Assembly (NCBI RefSeq): GCF_000328475.2
Contig: NC_026479.1
Span: 1,116,001-1,180,000 of the forward strand
Length of the DNA stretch: 64,000 nucleotides
Source: Mycosarcoma maydis
Taxonomy: Eukaryota; Basidiomycota; Ustilaginomycetes; Ustilaginales
Direction of reading: 5' to 3'
Shown: positions 1-10,759 of the stretch, piece after piece
Position numbering within the stretch: position 1 is the first letter of the stretch
How the letters are laid out: each line of letters opens with the position of its first letter
Position numbers and translations under genes: made by a program
Notes under the pieces: model-generated
What the model was told of the DNA's origin: nothing
Database searches by the model: none
What the model saw: only the letters and a program-made list of their open reading frames with translations

Positions 1-18
1 AAATATGTGTAATACAGC

Positions 19-1983
19 TCAGTACTGGCGCTTGAAGGGGGGAACGGGCTTGCACTCGGCCTCATCGAGGGTCGTGCTAATGACACCTCGGTAGTCGAGC
101 TTGACCTTGTCGCCGGTGCCCTCGTGCTGCCAGGACAGAGTGTGACGCATCCATTGCTCGTCATCTCGGTCAGGGTAGTCCTCACGAGCATGAGCACCCC
201 TTGACTCCTTTCGGGCAGCAGCCGAGTGCATGGTCTGAGTTGCGCAGGTCAGCAGGTTCTTGAGCTCGAGCGTTTCAACCAGATCCGAGTTCCAGATCAT
301 GGAGCGGTCCTGAATCGAGACATCGGGGAAGGTCGAGTACACCTTGTCGATCTTCTCGACACCCTCGTCGAGCGTCTTCTGCGTACGGAACACAGCGGCG
401 TCAGACTGCATGACACGCTGCATGTCGTTGCGGATATCAGCGGTGGTCTTGGTGCCGTTGGCGTTTCGCACCCAGTCGAGGTCGTTGATTGACTTGGCAC
501 CCGCGTCACCCTTGAGCTCCTTGTGCGGCTTACCGGGATCGAGGTTCTCCTTGATGTGGTTGGCACAAGCACGACCAAAGACGACAATGTCAAGCAACGA
601 GTTGGCACCCAGACGGTTAGCGCCATGCACCGACACACATGCAGTCTCACCGGCGGCATAGAGACCAGGAACGATCTTGTCCTCGCCGTTGGGGCCCTTG
701 GTGATCACCTCACCGGTGTACTTGGTGGGGATACCACCCATGTTGTAGTGCACCGTAGGAAGCACAGGAATAGGCTCCTTGGTGACATCAACACCGGCAA
801 AGATGGCGGCGGTCTCCGAGATACCAGGGAGACGCTCGTGGAGAACCTCGGGCGGCAAGTGCGAGAGCTGCAGGTAGATGTGATCCTTCTCGGGGCCAAC
901 ACCACGGCCCTCACGGATCTCGATAGTCATGGAACGCGAGACAACGTCACGCGAGGCAAGATCCTTGGCGGTAGGAGCATATCGCTCCATGAATCGCTCA
1001 CCCTCCGAGTTGAGCAGGTAACCACCCTCACCACGCGAACCCTCGGTGATCAAGCAACCAGCACCGTAGATACCGGTAGGGTGGAACTGAACGAACTCGA
1101 GATCTTGCAGGGGAAGCCCAGCACGCGAGACCATAGCCATACCGTCACCAGTGCACGTGTGAGCCGAAGTGGCAGAGAAGTAAGCACGTCCGTAACCACC
1201 GGTGGCAAGAACGGTCTTGTGAGCACGGAAGCGGTGAATGGTGCCGTCCTCCATGTTGAGTGCAGTAACACCGACGCACTCGCCGTCCTCCATGATCAAG
1301 TCGAGGGCAAAGTACTCGATAAAGAAGTTTGTGTTGTGTCGAAGCGACTGACCATACAGGGTGTGCAGCATGGCGTGACCAGTTCGGTCAGCGGCAGCGG
1401 CACATCGGTACGCCTGACCACCCTTGCCGTAGTTGAGCGACTGACCACCGAAAGCTCGCTGGTAGATCTTGCCGTCCTTGGTTCGGGAGAAGGGGAGACC
1501 GAAGTGCTCGAGCTCAATAACAGTACGCGGAGCCTCACGACACATGTAGTGAATGGCGTCCTGGTCACCGAGCCAGTCGGAGCCCTTGACAGTGTCGTAC
1601 ATGTGCCACCGCCAGTCATCCTCGGTCATGTTTCCAAGCGCGGCGTTGATACCGCCCTGGGCGGCAACGGTGTGCGAACGGGTAGGGAAGAGCTTGGTGA
1701 TACAAGCAGTGTTGAGACCGGCCTCAGCAAGACCGAAGGCGGCACGGAGACCAGAGCCACCGGCACCGACAACGATAGCATCGTACTCATGGTCAATGAC
1801 AGGGTAACCCTTGGCGGCGTCAAGTGGGGTGGCGGCCTCCTTAGCACGGAGAGGCTGAGAAGCAATGATGCGCGATGCCTTGGGGGTGGAGTGGAAGCCA
1901 GCGACTCGGTGCGAAGGGGTGACAAGGCTAGAGGAAGAAGGCGCACGCGCAACGGCGCGCGAGAGCGACCTTGCGAAGATCAT
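19..1983 (-). CDS. SDH1: Succinate dehydrogenase flavoprotein subunit, mitochondrial
   Basis: This is the FAD subunit of respiratory complex II, oxidising succinate to fumarate in the mitochondrial matrix (TCA cycle and electron transport). The 654-residue product starts at the ATG at 1983; the open frame upstream begins only at a TTG. Residues 1-50 are rich in Arg, Ser and Ala with almost no acidic residues, as expected for a mitochondrial presequence. The dinucleotide-binding motif GAGGSG is at 73-78. The segment [10 protein letters not shown] (102-111) holds the His that carries covalent FAD in this family. The substrate-site segment HPTGIYG and the C-terminal end [10 protein letters not shown] are also typical. 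The length matches fungal SDH1. It is divergent from KTI12 across 917 bases. Identity is secure; only the presequence cleavage site is unknown. Confidence 0.97.
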   Translation of the reverse strand: MIFARSLSRAVARAPSSSSLVTPSHRVAGFHSTPKASRIIASQPLRAKEAATPLDAAKGYPVIDHEYDAIVVGAGGSGLRAAFGLAEAGLNTACITKLFPTRSHTVAAQGGINAALGNMTEDDWRWHMYDTVKGSDWLGDQDAIHYMCREAPRTVIELEHFGLPFSRTKDGKIYQRAFGGQSLNYGKGGQAYRCAAAADRTGHAMLHTLYGQSLRHNTNFFIEYFALDLIMEDGECVGVTALNMEDGTIHRFRAHKTVLATGGYGRAYFSATSAHTCTGDGMAMVSRAGLPLQDLEFVQFHPTGIYGAGCLITEGSRGEGGYLLNSEGERFMERYAPTAKDLASRDVVSRSMTIEIREGRGVGPEKDHIYLQLSHLPPEVLHERLPGISETAAIFAGVDVTKEPIPVLPTVHYNMGGIPTKYTGEVITKGPNGEDKIVPGLYAAGETACVSVHGANRLGANSLLDIVVFGRACANHIKENLDPGKPHKELKGDAGAKSINDLDWVRNANGTKTTADIRNDMQRVMQSDAAVFRTQKTLDEGVEKIDKVYSTFPDVSIQDRSMIWNSDLVETLELKNLLTCATQTMHSAAARKESRGAHAREDYPDRDDEQWMRHTLSWQHEGTGDKVKLDYRGVISTTLDEAECKPVPPFKRQY

Positions 1984-2900
1984 GGTGATGTGGTTCGACG
2001 ACTGCAATCAGACGGGTGCGTAGAATGCGTCCCAGATGCAGATGGTACTACAAGAGGGAGTTGTACGAGATCGAGGATAATTAGGGATGGGGATGGTATG
2101 AGAGGAAGGCGTGTCAACAGTGGACAAGGTGCATTGACATTTGTGCAAGATGTTTCTTGCCATCGGAAGGCGATGGATGAGCTAACAACCCTACGGCTGG
2201 GCGTGTCAACCACTTGCGGGGCGAACACAAATTACTCACCTGCCCTTGCACACACACAGACACGCAACAGCCGAAGAAGCAGTCAGCAGTCTCTACAGGT
2301 CTCCAACCACGGCTCTTGAAACGCACTTTTGAAAATCACTCACCGTCTTAACCAATGCGATGGCGCTGATTCGTGGACAATGTTCGCAGCCTTCCCAGCC
2401 GGAATGGCCCTTCTTCCCCGTTCGCCGCGTCACAGTTGTAATTGAATTTTATATAATAAACCGCGTGCCGTTTCTCTTAGCCTTTCAAACTAGCGAAACG
2501 AGATTTCCTTTTTTTTTTTTTTTTTCTCTCTTTCTTTCTGAGCGGAAAAAAGTAGCGCGCCAGCATGCGAGCCTTCCAACGGCAAGCTTTGGTAAGCCCC
2601 GCAAAATGGGTCTTTGTGTGATTTCCGTTCAATTCCGCAGCGTCGCTGAACCGCAGTCCGACTTGTACCGAAGTGTGACAGTGTTAGAGTTTTCAAACGT
2701 AATCAAACTTCTGATGACCACAGATGACTAAACCAGACTAGCGAGAAGAGAGAGAGAGAGAGAGCAAGGGTCCAACGCTCCAATCACGAATCACGAATGT
2801 GCAAGAAAGCTGCAGAGCTTCAGCTGGAAGCACAAAGGTTACCTTGTCGTTGCTATCCTCACATGCACACTCGGTCCAGCCGCACTGCCAGCACCTTGCC
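1984..2900. other. Divergent intergenic region SDH1/KTI12
   Basis: This 917-base spacer should hold both promoters. An A/T stretch TTATATAATAAA lies at 2449-2460, about mid-way between the two start codons. A run of about 17 T is at 2509-2525, a GA repeat at 2748-2764, and two tandem copies of the heptamer AATCACG at 2782-2798, about 100 bases before the KTI12 start. Long open frames on the + strand that enter this region are the antisense shadow of SDH1. Confidence 0.6.
2748..2764. repeat. (GA)n microsatellite
   Basis: Uninterrupted GA dinucleotides in the presumed KTI12 promoter or leader. Purine tracts are common in fungal promoters; no function can be assigned. Confidence 0.8.
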
Positions 2901-3998
2901 ATGGCGCTGATTATCGTATCAGGTCTAGCCAGCTCTGGCCGCTCGACCTGTTCTGCGCTCATCAAAGAGGAACTGGAGCGCCGCATCAAGGACTCAGGAG
3001 CTGGATCGTCCTCGCCCGCACAAGTTCAAGCACCGAACAGGGTGGTCATCGTCTCGGATCATGACGTTCACATCACACGCTCGGCTTATGCATCACAGCG
3101 CACTGAGAAGCCTGCACGAGCATCTTACCTCTCTGCTGTTACACGTGCATTGGGCAAAGATACTCTTGTCATTGCCGATGGTGGAGCTGGGCTGAACATC
3201 AAGGGCTTCCGGTACCAGCTCTGGTGTGCTGCACGAGAAGTCGGCGTGCGCTGTCTATCTATCCACGTCCATGCACCGCCTCAAGTCTGCAGATACTGGA
3301 ACGGCAAACGAAGGATAGAACAAAGTGAAGAGGCGAGCTATGATGATGAGACGCTCGACAGCCTCCTCATGCGTTTCGAAGAGCCCAACGCGATGACACG
3401 GTGGGATTCGCCGCTCATCATTGTTCCGACCATCCTGAACACGCCCACAGATCAAGATCAAGACGCGAGCTCGTCCCTGATAAATGACAACTGCATCAGC
3501 GTCGAGCCAATTCCCTTCGACGATATCTGGGACGCAGCTACCAAGGGCTCGATTAATAAGGCGCCAGAAGTGGTCGCTCCGACACGTTCGACCACGGCCA
3601 ACTATCTCTCAATCCTCGAATCCTCCACCCAGACCGTCGTCTCGTGCATTTTACAACATCAATCATCGCTCGGTTTGCAACCAGGCGCGGATATCCCGAT
3701 AACCCATCCAAGCTTGACAGGGGGCCCTTCCCTCGCGTTCTCACTGCCAGCTGACAAGCCAGTGACCATGGCTTCATTACAGCGGATCCGACGTCAATTT
3801 GTCCGCATGCACAGCTCTGGTTCTGCTCAGATCAACGAACTTGGATCTGCCGCCAGGTCCGAAGGTGTGCACTTTTCTCTCACTTCCCAGGTAGCGCTGA
3901 ACGGCTCAAAGTCGGCGGCGTTCAATGCGGCTCAGCCGGCCTCGACTGAATATGCCATCGCCAAGCGCTTCCTCGCCTTCCTCGAGGGTGCGCTATAA
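2901..3998 (+). CDS. KTI12: KTI12-family Elongator-associated protein
   Basis: Kti12 proteins are P-loop ATPases that work with Elongator in wobble-uridine modification of tRNA. The ATG at 2901, in good context (gccATGg), gives 365 residues; the open frame upstream starts only at a GTG. The P-loop lies at residues 8-16 as GLASSGRST, and an SDHD segment follows near 50. The family block EKPARASYLSAV, then the conserved IKGFRYQLWCAAR and the C-terminal RRQFVRMHSSG segment are all present. The usual Walker A lysine is replaced by arginine (CGC codon), which is unusual. The gene ends 155 bases from the 3' end of PRP5, convergent. Family assignment is strong; retention of ATPase activity is uncertain. 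Confidence 0.9.
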   Translation: MALIIVSGLASSGRSTCSALIKEELERRIKDSGAGSSSPAQVQAPNRVVIVSDHDVHITRSAYASQRTEKPARASYLSAVTRALGKDTLVIADGGAGLNIKGFRYQLWCAAREVGVRCLSIHVHAPPQVCRYWNGKRRIEQSEEASYDDETLDSLLMRFEEPNAMTRWDSPLIIVPTILNTPTDQDQDASSSLINDNCISVEPIPFDDIWDAATKGSINKAPEVVAPTRSTTANYLSILESSTQTVVSCILQHQSSLGLQPGADIPITHPSLTGGPSLAFSLPADKPVTMASLQRIRRQFVRMHSSGSAQINELGSAARSEGVHFSLTSQVALNGSKSAAFNAAQPASTEYAIAKRFLAFLEGAL

Positions 3999-4153
3999 CA
4001 TACAGGCATGCAAGCCTCTGCTTCCTTGTCATCTCGCTGTTTGTATTTGTATCTGCTCAGCTTCTCTCATAGACAACCAAAGGCATTAAAGCATTCATCA
4101 CATGCCAAAATAATCGGGGTGGCATCTTTTGGCTTGCCATCGTGAATCGCGAA

Positions 4154-7100
4154 TCACACCACAGTGTATCGGCCCGTTGTGCCAGGGTTCCTTGCTTCGG
4201 CCTCGAGCACGGCCTGCGTCGCTTCCACCAGCAGACGCTGAATCTCGCGCACCGCATCCTCCACCATCGACTTGGTGTTTGACTCGATCAGCAGCTGCAG
4301 CTTTGGCGGCTCGCCTGGTTGCGGCTCTGTGCCCTCCTTGTAGAAGACGCCCTTGTTGGTGATCGATGCTCCCGTAGATTCGATCAAGTGTCTCATCGTC
4401 TCCTTATTGGTGACTCTCCATCGCGCTCGCTGCGGGAAGTCGTTGATCGGCACGATCGCGTGGTAGTCGGTCGCATCCGGGTCGCGAGCTTTGCGATCCT
4501 TGTGCTTGTCTAGCTCAGAGTTCTTAGCTGCCTCCTTTCGGGCATTGGCCTGCCTGCGGATGTTTTCCAGCACAGCGGCGAGCTTGGTCGTATCTGCACC
4601 GTGTGCCTTGGCAGCTTCGAGCGCCGCTTCTTGAGCTTTGAGCTGTGCTGCCTCTTTCAACTCTTGCTCCGGTTCCGCTTTGCTTCTGGCAGCGGCAGCA
4701 GCAGCAGCAGCAGCGGATGCCTCTTGACTTGCCGAGAGTGTTTTGTTGTCCCGCACAGACTCGGGTGCCGCGCCTTGCATAATCTCAATCTTCATGCCCT
4801 GGATCTTGCTCAGCTGGTCCTCACTACTCGATGCTCCAGGTGGCGCGCCTGTTTTGGCTTTGTCCTCGCTCGAATCGCCCGCCGCGGCTGCCTTGGCGTC
4901 ATCATCCGCTTCGCCGTAGGCCGACTTTTGCGCTTTGAGTGTCTTTTCGCGATCTAGTTCAAACCGATCCAAACCCTTGCCACCAAAACCGGACCCAGCC
5001 GCCTTGGCCTTGCCGGCCGCAAGCTTCTCTTTGAAGGATGCTGCCATAGCCTCGAGTTCTGGCGGAACATGTGCTGCACTGGCTTTGAGTGCTGCGATAA
5101 TGTCTCGTGCGTATCGGTCCTGCTCGGGCGTAATAAAGGTGATGCATGTTCCCTTTTGACCTGCACGACCGGTTCGTCCAGCGCGGTGCACATAGTCCTC
5201 CATGTGGTTGGGTACGTCGTAATTGATGACCAGTTTGAGCTGCTTCACGTCGAGGCCACGCGCAGCGACCGAAGTGGCTGTGACAATGGGCACATTGCCC
5301 GCTTTGAAGTCAGAGATGGTTTCGTCGCGATCCACTTGATCCTTGCCACCGTGTAGCGACATAGTTACATATCCTTTGCGAATCAAGTCCTTGAGCAAGT
5401 CGTCGGCAGCCTCTTGACGATCAACAAAGATGAGTGTACGTGCATCCTTTTCTCGGTTGTATAGCTCGCCGAGGATCTCGAGGAGACGATGGAACTTGGT
5501 GTCTTCGGAGCGCACCTCGACGATCTGCTCAATCTCAGCAGCTACTACGCTGCGACCACCGACAGTGATTTCAAGCGGCTTGTTCTTCAGTACCTTGCGC
5601 GCCAGCGATTCCATTTGTTTTGGAAACGTGGCGGAAAACAGCACCGTCTGACGATCTGGGCGAATGTTGTTGAGGATCTTCATGACCTGCGGCTCGAATC
5701 CCATGTCGAACATACGGTCGGCTTCGTCGAGCACAAGGTAAGTGACACGATAAAGGTTGGTGACGCGGCCTGAGTTAGCTGTCAACAGATCGATCAGCCG
5801 GCCCGGGGTTGCCACCACAATGTCAGCCGTCTTTTTCATCTCGGCAATCTGCTCTGAGATGGGTGCTCCTCCGTACACGCAAGCGGCGCGAAGGCCGAGA
5901 GCCTTGATGAAAGGTCGCATCTCGCGGTAGATCTGGACGGCAAGCTCGCGAGTGGGCGTCATGATGATGCCGACAGGACCCTCAGAAGGCTCGACAGGAC
6001 GTTGATCTTTGATGTGCCGGAACATGGGCAGAAGAAAAGCCATGGTCTTGCCCGAGCCTGTCTTTGCCACGCCGATAATGTCTCGGCCGGACATGATCGC
6101 CGGCATTGCCTGGCTCTGAATCGGAGTGGGAGCAGAGTAACCGAGACGCTTAATCACATCCAAACAGCTTGCAGGTAACCCGCAATGTGACCACTTGGTG
6201 AGAGGCTTGGGGCAGTCCCTGCCACGCACTGTGATGGCGTCCATCTCAAGGCGGATCTGATTGGCCAGCTCTTCCGACATGTCTTGAATCTCGGCAGGAG
6301 GGTGATAGAAAGCTTTGTTGAATGGTTCGTAGTCGATGGCGGAATGATCAACGGTGACAAGATCCTTCTTCTTGACCTTTTTGGCTGCTAGCGCCAAGAG
6401 GTCCTCTGTCGCCATACCAACGCGGTCGAGCTCGTCGAGCTCCTCGTATTGGTCTTCGGCTTCGCCGTCACTATCATCTCGTCCTAGCACAACCGCTTTC
6501 GATTTGGCTTGTGTCCGTTCGTGGCCGCCGCTGGCGCTAGCCTTACGTCGATCGTCGTCGTTGACCTGTGCCACTTGGCTCTTGACAGTTAACATGAACG
6601 CGTCTAGGGGGTCTTCCTCTTCGTCGTCATCGTCCACATCCATGGCAGCAGCGCTGGAGCCTTGGGTAGGTGGCGCAACTCCGAGCTGGTGATCATCATC
6701 CTCGGCATCAACGCTAGTTGTAGCTATGTGAGCCGTGTCGATAGATGGATCCAGAGGGGGCAAATCACCGAGACGACTGAGATGTATCCGCTTTGACGAC
6801 TCCGAAGCGTCGTCCATCATGGTGCGCGACCGGTTCTGCGCTGTGGTCCTAGATGGATCCGTTCGTAAAGACAGCGTTCGCAAGCCAGCAGCATTGATAG
6901 AGGTTGGAGCGGTTTGTGGCGTCGATGAGGAAGAGAAACTTTCTGTGCGCTGTGAGGAAGGCGCTACAGCACTGGCGATGGACCGAGCTCGCTGCCTGGC
7001 TTCCTCGAGCGCCTTTTTAGCAGCTTGCTCCTTGCGCCACGCTTCCAGTCGCGCCTTTTTTGCAAGCTTTGCTTGCTCTTCGGGCGAGATGGAGATACCG

Positions 7101-7624
7101 GTGGACGGAACGATTGGAGTAGAAGATGGTAGCGAGGGCGGCGGTCCAGGCGCCATACCAGGTGGAGCGACGATTGGTCTGGATGGAAGCTGCGTATTCA
7201 AGCTCGATCGCGTCGGATCAGATACATGAACAGGCGCTGCAGCGGTTGGAGGGGTTGGTGCACCCTCATCCCACCGCCTTCTGCCGCCTTGTCTGGGCGC
7301 CCCTTCTACATGAAAGCGCCGGCCATCGGGGGAAGGTGCGGCTTCGATAGGGGAGTCGTGATCACGCCTGTCCCGTTCTCGGTTGCGATCACGGTCGTGC
7401 CGCCTATCATGGCCAGAACCATTCGGGTAAGGATCCGTGGTGTGATCACGATGACTGCGCGAAGAGGAGTGATACGAAGAAGGAGAACGAGAACGGCGTC
7501 TAGTTGGCGCGTATCCATGGCTTCTGTACGACGAGGACGAGGAATCATGCTTACTGTTACGAGATCGATGGTGAGAAGAAGAGGAAGAGTGACGGTAGTC
7601 GTCGCGATTATCGTAGCCGCTCAT
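4154..7624 (-). CDS. PRP5: PRP5-type DEAD-box RNA helicase (spliceosome assembly)
   Basis: Prp5 uses ATP to promote stable U2 snRNP binding to the intron branch site. The 1,156-residue ORF starts at ATG 7624. Residues 1-120 are Arg/Ser-rich (RS-like). A Lys/Glu/Ala-rich helical segment lies near 180-220. An acidic stretch leads into DPLDAF at 338-343, the DPLD motif by which Prp5 contacts SF3B1/Hsh155. The helicase core spans roughly 480-850: Q-motif phenylalanine region, AKTGSGKT near 520, PTRELAVQ, VLDEADRMFDMGF near 635, SAT near 661, ARGLDVK, and HRAGRTGRAG near 812. The C-terminal 300 residues contain an alanine run and a predicted helical/KH-like end. It is divergent from TRF4. The DPLD motif makes PRP5 much more likely than other DEAD-box members. 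Confidence 0.95.
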   Translation of the reverse strand: MSGYDNRDDYRHSSSSSHHRSRNSKHDSSSSSYRSHGYAPTRRRSRSPSSYHSSSRSHRDHTTDPYPNGSGHDRRHDRDRNRERDRRDHDSPIEAAPSPDGRRFHVEGAPRQGGRRRWDEGAPTPPTAAAPVHVSDPTRSSLNTQLPSRPIVAPPGMAPGPPPSLPSSTPIVPSTGISISPEEQAKLAKKARLEAWRKEQAAKKALEEARQRARSIASAVAPSSQRTESFSSSSTPQTAPTSINAAGLRTLSLRTDPSRTTAQNRSRTMMDDASESSKRIHLSRLGDLPPLDPSIDTAHIATTSVDAEDDDHQLGVAPPTQGSSAAAMDVDDDDEEEDPLDAFMLTVKSQVAQVNDDDRRKASASGGHERTQAKSKAVVLGRDDSDGEAEDQYEELDELDRVGMATEDLLALAAKKVKKKDLVTVDHSAIDYEPFNKAFYHPPAEIQDMSEELANQIRLEMDAITVRGRDCPKPLTKWSHCGLPASCLDVIKRLGYSAPTPIQSQAMPAIMSGRDIIGVAKTGSGKTMAFLLPMFRHIKDQRPVEPSEGPVGIIMTPTRELAVQIYREMRPFIKALGLRAACVYGGAPISEQIAEMKKTADIVVATPGRLIDLLTANSGRVTNLYRVTYLVLDEADRMFDMGFEPQVMKILNNIRPDRQTVLFSATFPKQMESLARKVLKNKPLEITVGGRSVVAAEIEQIVEVRSEDTKFHRLLEILGELYNREKDARTLIFVDRQEAADDLLKDLIRKGYVTMSLHGGKDQVDRDETISDFKAGNVPIVTATSVAARGLDVKQLKLVINYDVPNHMEDYVHRAGRTGRAGQKGTCITFITPEQDRYARDIIAALKASAAHVPPELEAMAASFKEKLAAGKAKAAGSGFGGKGLDRFELDREKTLKAQKSAYGEADDDAKAAAAGDSSEDKAKTGAPPGASSSEDQLSKIQGMKIEIMQGAAPESVRDNKTLSASQEASAAAAAAAAARSKAEPEQELKEAAQLKAQEAALEAAKAHGADTTKLAAVLENIRRQANARKEAAKNSELDKHKDRKARDPDATDYHAIVPINDFPQRARWRVTNKETMRHLIESTGASITNKGVFYKEGTEPQPGEPPKLQLLIESNTKSMVEDAVREIQRLLVEATQAVLEAEARNPGTTGRYTVV
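4686..4716. repeat. GCA/CAG triplet run encoding polyalanine in PRP5
   Basis: About eight GCA/CAG triplets on the + strand, read on the minus strand as an alanine run in the C-terminal part of PRP5. It is likely length-variable between strains. Confidence 0.7.
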
Positions 7625-8006
7625 AGTTTGCAGGTGACGATGCCCTCACGGGTTTCGTAGGAAGATGAGCTTGCAGAAGAGCTTTTCAGCGACGCTGAGT
7701 TCAATTGCGAGACATGCCAGCGTTGTCGATACTTGATTCTTGATTCAACCGTGCTTGCTGATTGAAAAGCTGCGAATCAGCTTACCGATGGTGTCGAGAA
7801 GAAATGAAGTGGAGATGCAGACGACGCCAAAACGTGAAATGCTGGCTCAGGCCCCACACAAGACATGCGCGATAGTCTTCTCAAGGCGCACACACACACT
7901 CGCGTTTTTCACGTTTCTCAGCTCAGTCAGGTGTGAGTGAGAGGCACGAGGGTCCAACAGAAAACTGACTCCTGTTACGTCGTTGCTCCTTTTCTTTGGG
8001 ATGTGC

Positions 8007-8030
8007 ATTCACGATTCACGATTCGCGATT
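8007..8030. repeat. Heptamer repeat cluster (ATTCACG units)
   Basis: Three tandem heptamers, ATTCACG ATTCACG ATTCGCG, followed by ATT. They belong to the dispersed intergenic family described in the findings. Confidence 0.8.
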
Positions 8031-8180
8031 TCACAGATTCTCCACTTGACTTTTTCAAATTTCGCTGAGCACAAATCACGAATCATAGACGATGCGGCTC
8101 TGGGACAAAAAAAAATCTATAGAAAAATCACCGAGACCGGTGGAAAAAACCAGGGGCTTGCAAGCCAGTCAAAGTGAACC

Positions 8181-8197
8181 ATTCGTGATTCGTGATT
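8181..8197. repeat. Heptamer repeat cluster (ATTCGTG units)
   Basis: Two tandem ATTCGTG units plus ATT, about 245 bases before the TRF4 start codon. The sequence is the reverse complement of the 2782-2798 copy. Confidence 0.8.
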
Positions 8198-8440
8198 GTC
8201 GTATCAAGGCTAGCTTCTCTTGTCTCGCTCTTCTCTGTCATCACGACAAGCACGTTCACTCTACGACGAAGCCACATCTGTGGCTCAGAAAAGGTCCAAC
8301 GGTATCTAGCTCGCCCTAGCTAGACCGCACCATTCTAGTCCTGGCCAAGTGCATTGACCCAGCAAACCAAGCTGCTTCAGGTCCTGGCTTGTAGCGACAC
8401 ACCTGCGAAGTTCAAGGCCGAGAACTCACTTTGATTCACG

Positions 8441-10633
8441 ATGCCCGTCTCGACCAATGAAAAGGAGTTTGGCGCTCAGGACTTTATCGCCTTCGACTTC
8501 GGCGCAGATCAAGACGACGCTGGTGTCGCCCCTGAATCATCAACGCAATCGAAAGCAAGTCGTGTGCCCAAGGAAGCTAAGGACGGAAGCGTATCGCAAA
8601 AGGGCAAGAAGCGCAAGGCAGACGAGCGTGAAGACGATGGACGCTCTAAAAAGGAGCGAGAGATGGCTCGCTCGCGCCATACACCATGGTCCGCAGATGT
8701 AGAATGGAACAAATGCCAGAACGGTGCAGAAGCGTTGCATCGCGAGCTCATCGCATTCGATTACTGGATGACCCCCACCGCCGCAGAGCACGAGACTCGC
8801 TGTATGGTCATCGAGCTCATCAGTCGCGCCATCAAGTCTCAATTCCGTGACGCAGAGGTGTACCCTTTCGGAAGCCAGGAAACCAAGCTTTACCTGCCTC
8901 AAGGCGATCTCGACCTGGTCGTCGTCAGCAACTCCATGGCCAACTTGCGCGTACAGTCGGCGCTTCGCACTATGGCTGCCTGTTTGCGACGCCACAACCT
9001 TGCCACTGACGTTCAAGTGATTGCCAAGGCCAAGGTGCCCATCATCAAATTTGTCACCACCTACGCCCGTTTGAAGGTCGACATTTCGCTCAACCACACC
9101 AACGGTCTCACCACGGCCAGCTACGTCAACAGTTGGCTGCGCAAGTGGCCTCACATCCGACCGCTCATCCTGGTTGTAAAGTATCTGCTCATGCAGCGAG
9201 GCATGAGCGAAGTTTTTTCGGGAGGTCTGGGAAGCTACAGCGTAATCATCATGGTCATTAGCTTTCTGCAGCTCCATCCAAAAGTGCAAAGGGGCGAGAT
9301 CGATGCCGACAGAAGCTTGGGCGTCCTCCTCCTCGAGTTCTTGGAACTCTACGGCAAAAACTTTGGCTACGATAACTGCGGCATTTCCATCCGTGGTCGT
9401 GGCGGCTATTTCAGCAAAGCTCGTCGTGGATGGAAGGATGAGAGGCGCCCCTTCATGCTCTGCATCGAGGATCCGCACGATCCCTCGAACGATATCTCGA
9501 AAGGTTCGTTCGGCATTATCAATGTAAGATCGACTCTAGCAGGTGCCTTCGACATCCTCACTGCTGCAATTTGTCAGCAAGCCAACGAGGGAAGCTCGTC
9601 ATTGCAGAATGGCACGGGCGCCAAGGGTCATGGCGATCCGTCGCGTAGCAAGCACCGCCGTTTCTCTGTTGATTCCGATTCCGATTCCGATGCTGAAGCG
9701 AGGCGGGCGCTGGTGCGCGACTCGACCGCTCAAGGCGGCAAGGACGACAAGGACCCTAATAGCCTCCTCGGCACCATCCTTGGCATCTCAAACCCAGTTG
9801 TCCGGCAGAGAAAGGAGATGGAGGAGCTCTACTACTCTGGCTCGCTTCAGTTCAAATTGGGGAGACCAGCACCTCCACGTAGTCCGCCTCCAGCGCGACC
9901 CTCCACTTATTCCCGGGAACAACCTCTAGAGTCCCGTGCTTCTGCGTCCGCCTCTTTGACAGCAAACGACCGATCCTCTGGCAAGGCCAAAGTCCGAAGC
10001 GACACTGGCGTGGTCTCGATCGATGATGTTAGAGGCACAGCCGGGCGCGGCCAGATGCCCATTTTGTCCATCCGCGGAGCTGCTTCTGCAGCGAACAAGT
10101 CTAGCGGTGCGTCGGCCACGACGAATGGACGAGAGGCAAGGCGTCGGCAGGAAGCCAGTATTGCAGTCCCGCAAGGTGTAAGCCAAGATGCTTCCAATCA
10201 TGTCAGTTCGAAGAAAGCAAGGCGCGAAGCGGATAGCGACGAAGAGGACTCTCGGTACAGCGCAGGCCGATCGGCGAAAGCCAACGCAAATGGTTCTGCA
10301 AGCAAACGCGCGCGCAGGGTTCACTCCGAGATCACGCAGGCCGACCTGGAAGACTTGTCCCAAGCTGCGCCATCCACATTCGTGTCTGAAGAAGACTCGG
10401 ACGACCAGATGGCGCGTGACGACGACAAGATGCAACTGCCCACGCTCTCTGGCACCAGCAGCGCCAAGTCGTCGCCAAAGCTGGGCACCGCGCCAGCGAG
10501 AGCCCTGTCCCGCATCTCATCGCGCACCAAGAATGATTTCTGGACCGCGAAAGGTGTTGATCACAAGTCCAACGAATCTTCGCTCTCTCCGCCACCCTCG
10601 AGTAAGGCTGTGTCAGATCAACAACCCACTTGA
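8441..10633 (+). CDS. TRF4: TRF4/5-type non-canonical poly(A) polymerase (TRAMP complex)
   Basis: Trf4/5 enzymes add short oligo(A) tails to aberrant nuclear RNAs for exosome decay, acting within TRAMP beside an Air zinc-knuckle protein and the Mtr4 helicase. The 730-residue product starts at ATG 8441. The nucleotidyltransferase core shows FGS at 143-145, a GDLDLVV segment with catalytic Asp156 and Asp158, and the third carboxylate near 214 in LKVDISLN. The PAP-associated segment with YLLMQRGMSEVFSGGLGSYS follows, and the core ends near residue 380. The remaining 350 residues are low-complexity, charged and Ser-rich, with nuclear-localisation-like clusters such as KKARRE and SKRARR. The N-terminus also has a basic KKRKADE patch. 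The gene is convergent with the next one. Family call is strong; TRF4 versus a TRF5 paralogue cannot be decided here. Confidence 0.93.
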   Translation: MPVSTNEKEFGAQDFIAFDFGADQDDAGVAPESSTQSKASRVPKEAKDGSVSQKGKKRKADEREDDGRSKKEREMARSRHTPWSADVEWNKCQNGAEALHRELIAFDYWMTPTAAEHETRCMVIELISRAIKSQFRDAEVYPFGSQETKLYLPQGDLDLVVVSNSMANLRVQSALRTMAACLRRHNLATDVQVIAKAKVPIIKFVTTYARLKVDISLNHTNGLTTASYVNSWLRKWPHIRPLILVVKYLLMQRGMSEVFSGGLGSYSVIIMVISFLQLHPKVQRGEIDADRSLGVLLLEFLELYGKNFGYDNCGISIRGRGGYFSKARRGWKDERRPFMLCIEDPHDPSNDISKGSFGIINVRSTLAGAFDILTAAICQQANEGSSSLQNGTGAKGHGDPSRSKHRRFSVDSDSDSDAEARRALVRDSTAQGGKDDKDPNSLLGTILGISNPVVRQRKEMEELYYSGSLQFKLGRPAPPRSPPPARPSTYSREQPLESRASASASLTANDRSSGKAKVRSDTGVVSIDDVRGTAGRGQMPILSIRGAASAANKSSGASATTNGREARRRQEASIAVPQGVSQDASNHVSSKKARREADSDEEDSRYSAGRSAKANANGSASKRARRVHSEITQADLEDLSQAAPSTFVSEEDSDDQMARDDDKMQLPTLSGTSSAKSSPKLGTAPARALSRISSRTKNDFWTAKGVDHKSNESSLSPPPSSKAVSDQQPT

Positions 10634-10759
10634 ACTCAATTGTAGCTCTTATGCTCTTTCAATCCACATTCAGGGTTGTTGCTACAATTATGCATGTGTG
10701 AGCATGACCAGGGGACATTGGGTGAGAACACGAAACGTTGTTCAATCCGACCGTTGAGA

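Larger units (their letters stand above)
7625..8440. other. Divergent intergenic region PRP5/TRF4
   Basis: The 816-base spacer contains no convincing gene. It holds several copies of the dispersed heptamer family: 8007-8030 (ATTCACG units), 8073-8085 and 8181-8197 (ATTCGTGATTCGTGATT). The short frames here lack recognisable domains. Confidence 0.6.

Noticed and set aside
523..2319. 598-codon + strand frame opposite SDH1
   Set aside because: It is the antisense shadow of SDH1, rich in Val/Thr/Gly without any domain; SDH1 motifs on the minus strand are unambiguous.
8540..9478. 312-codon minus frame opposite TRF4
   Set aside because: Overlaps the catalytic core of TRF4 in antisense and has no domain signature.
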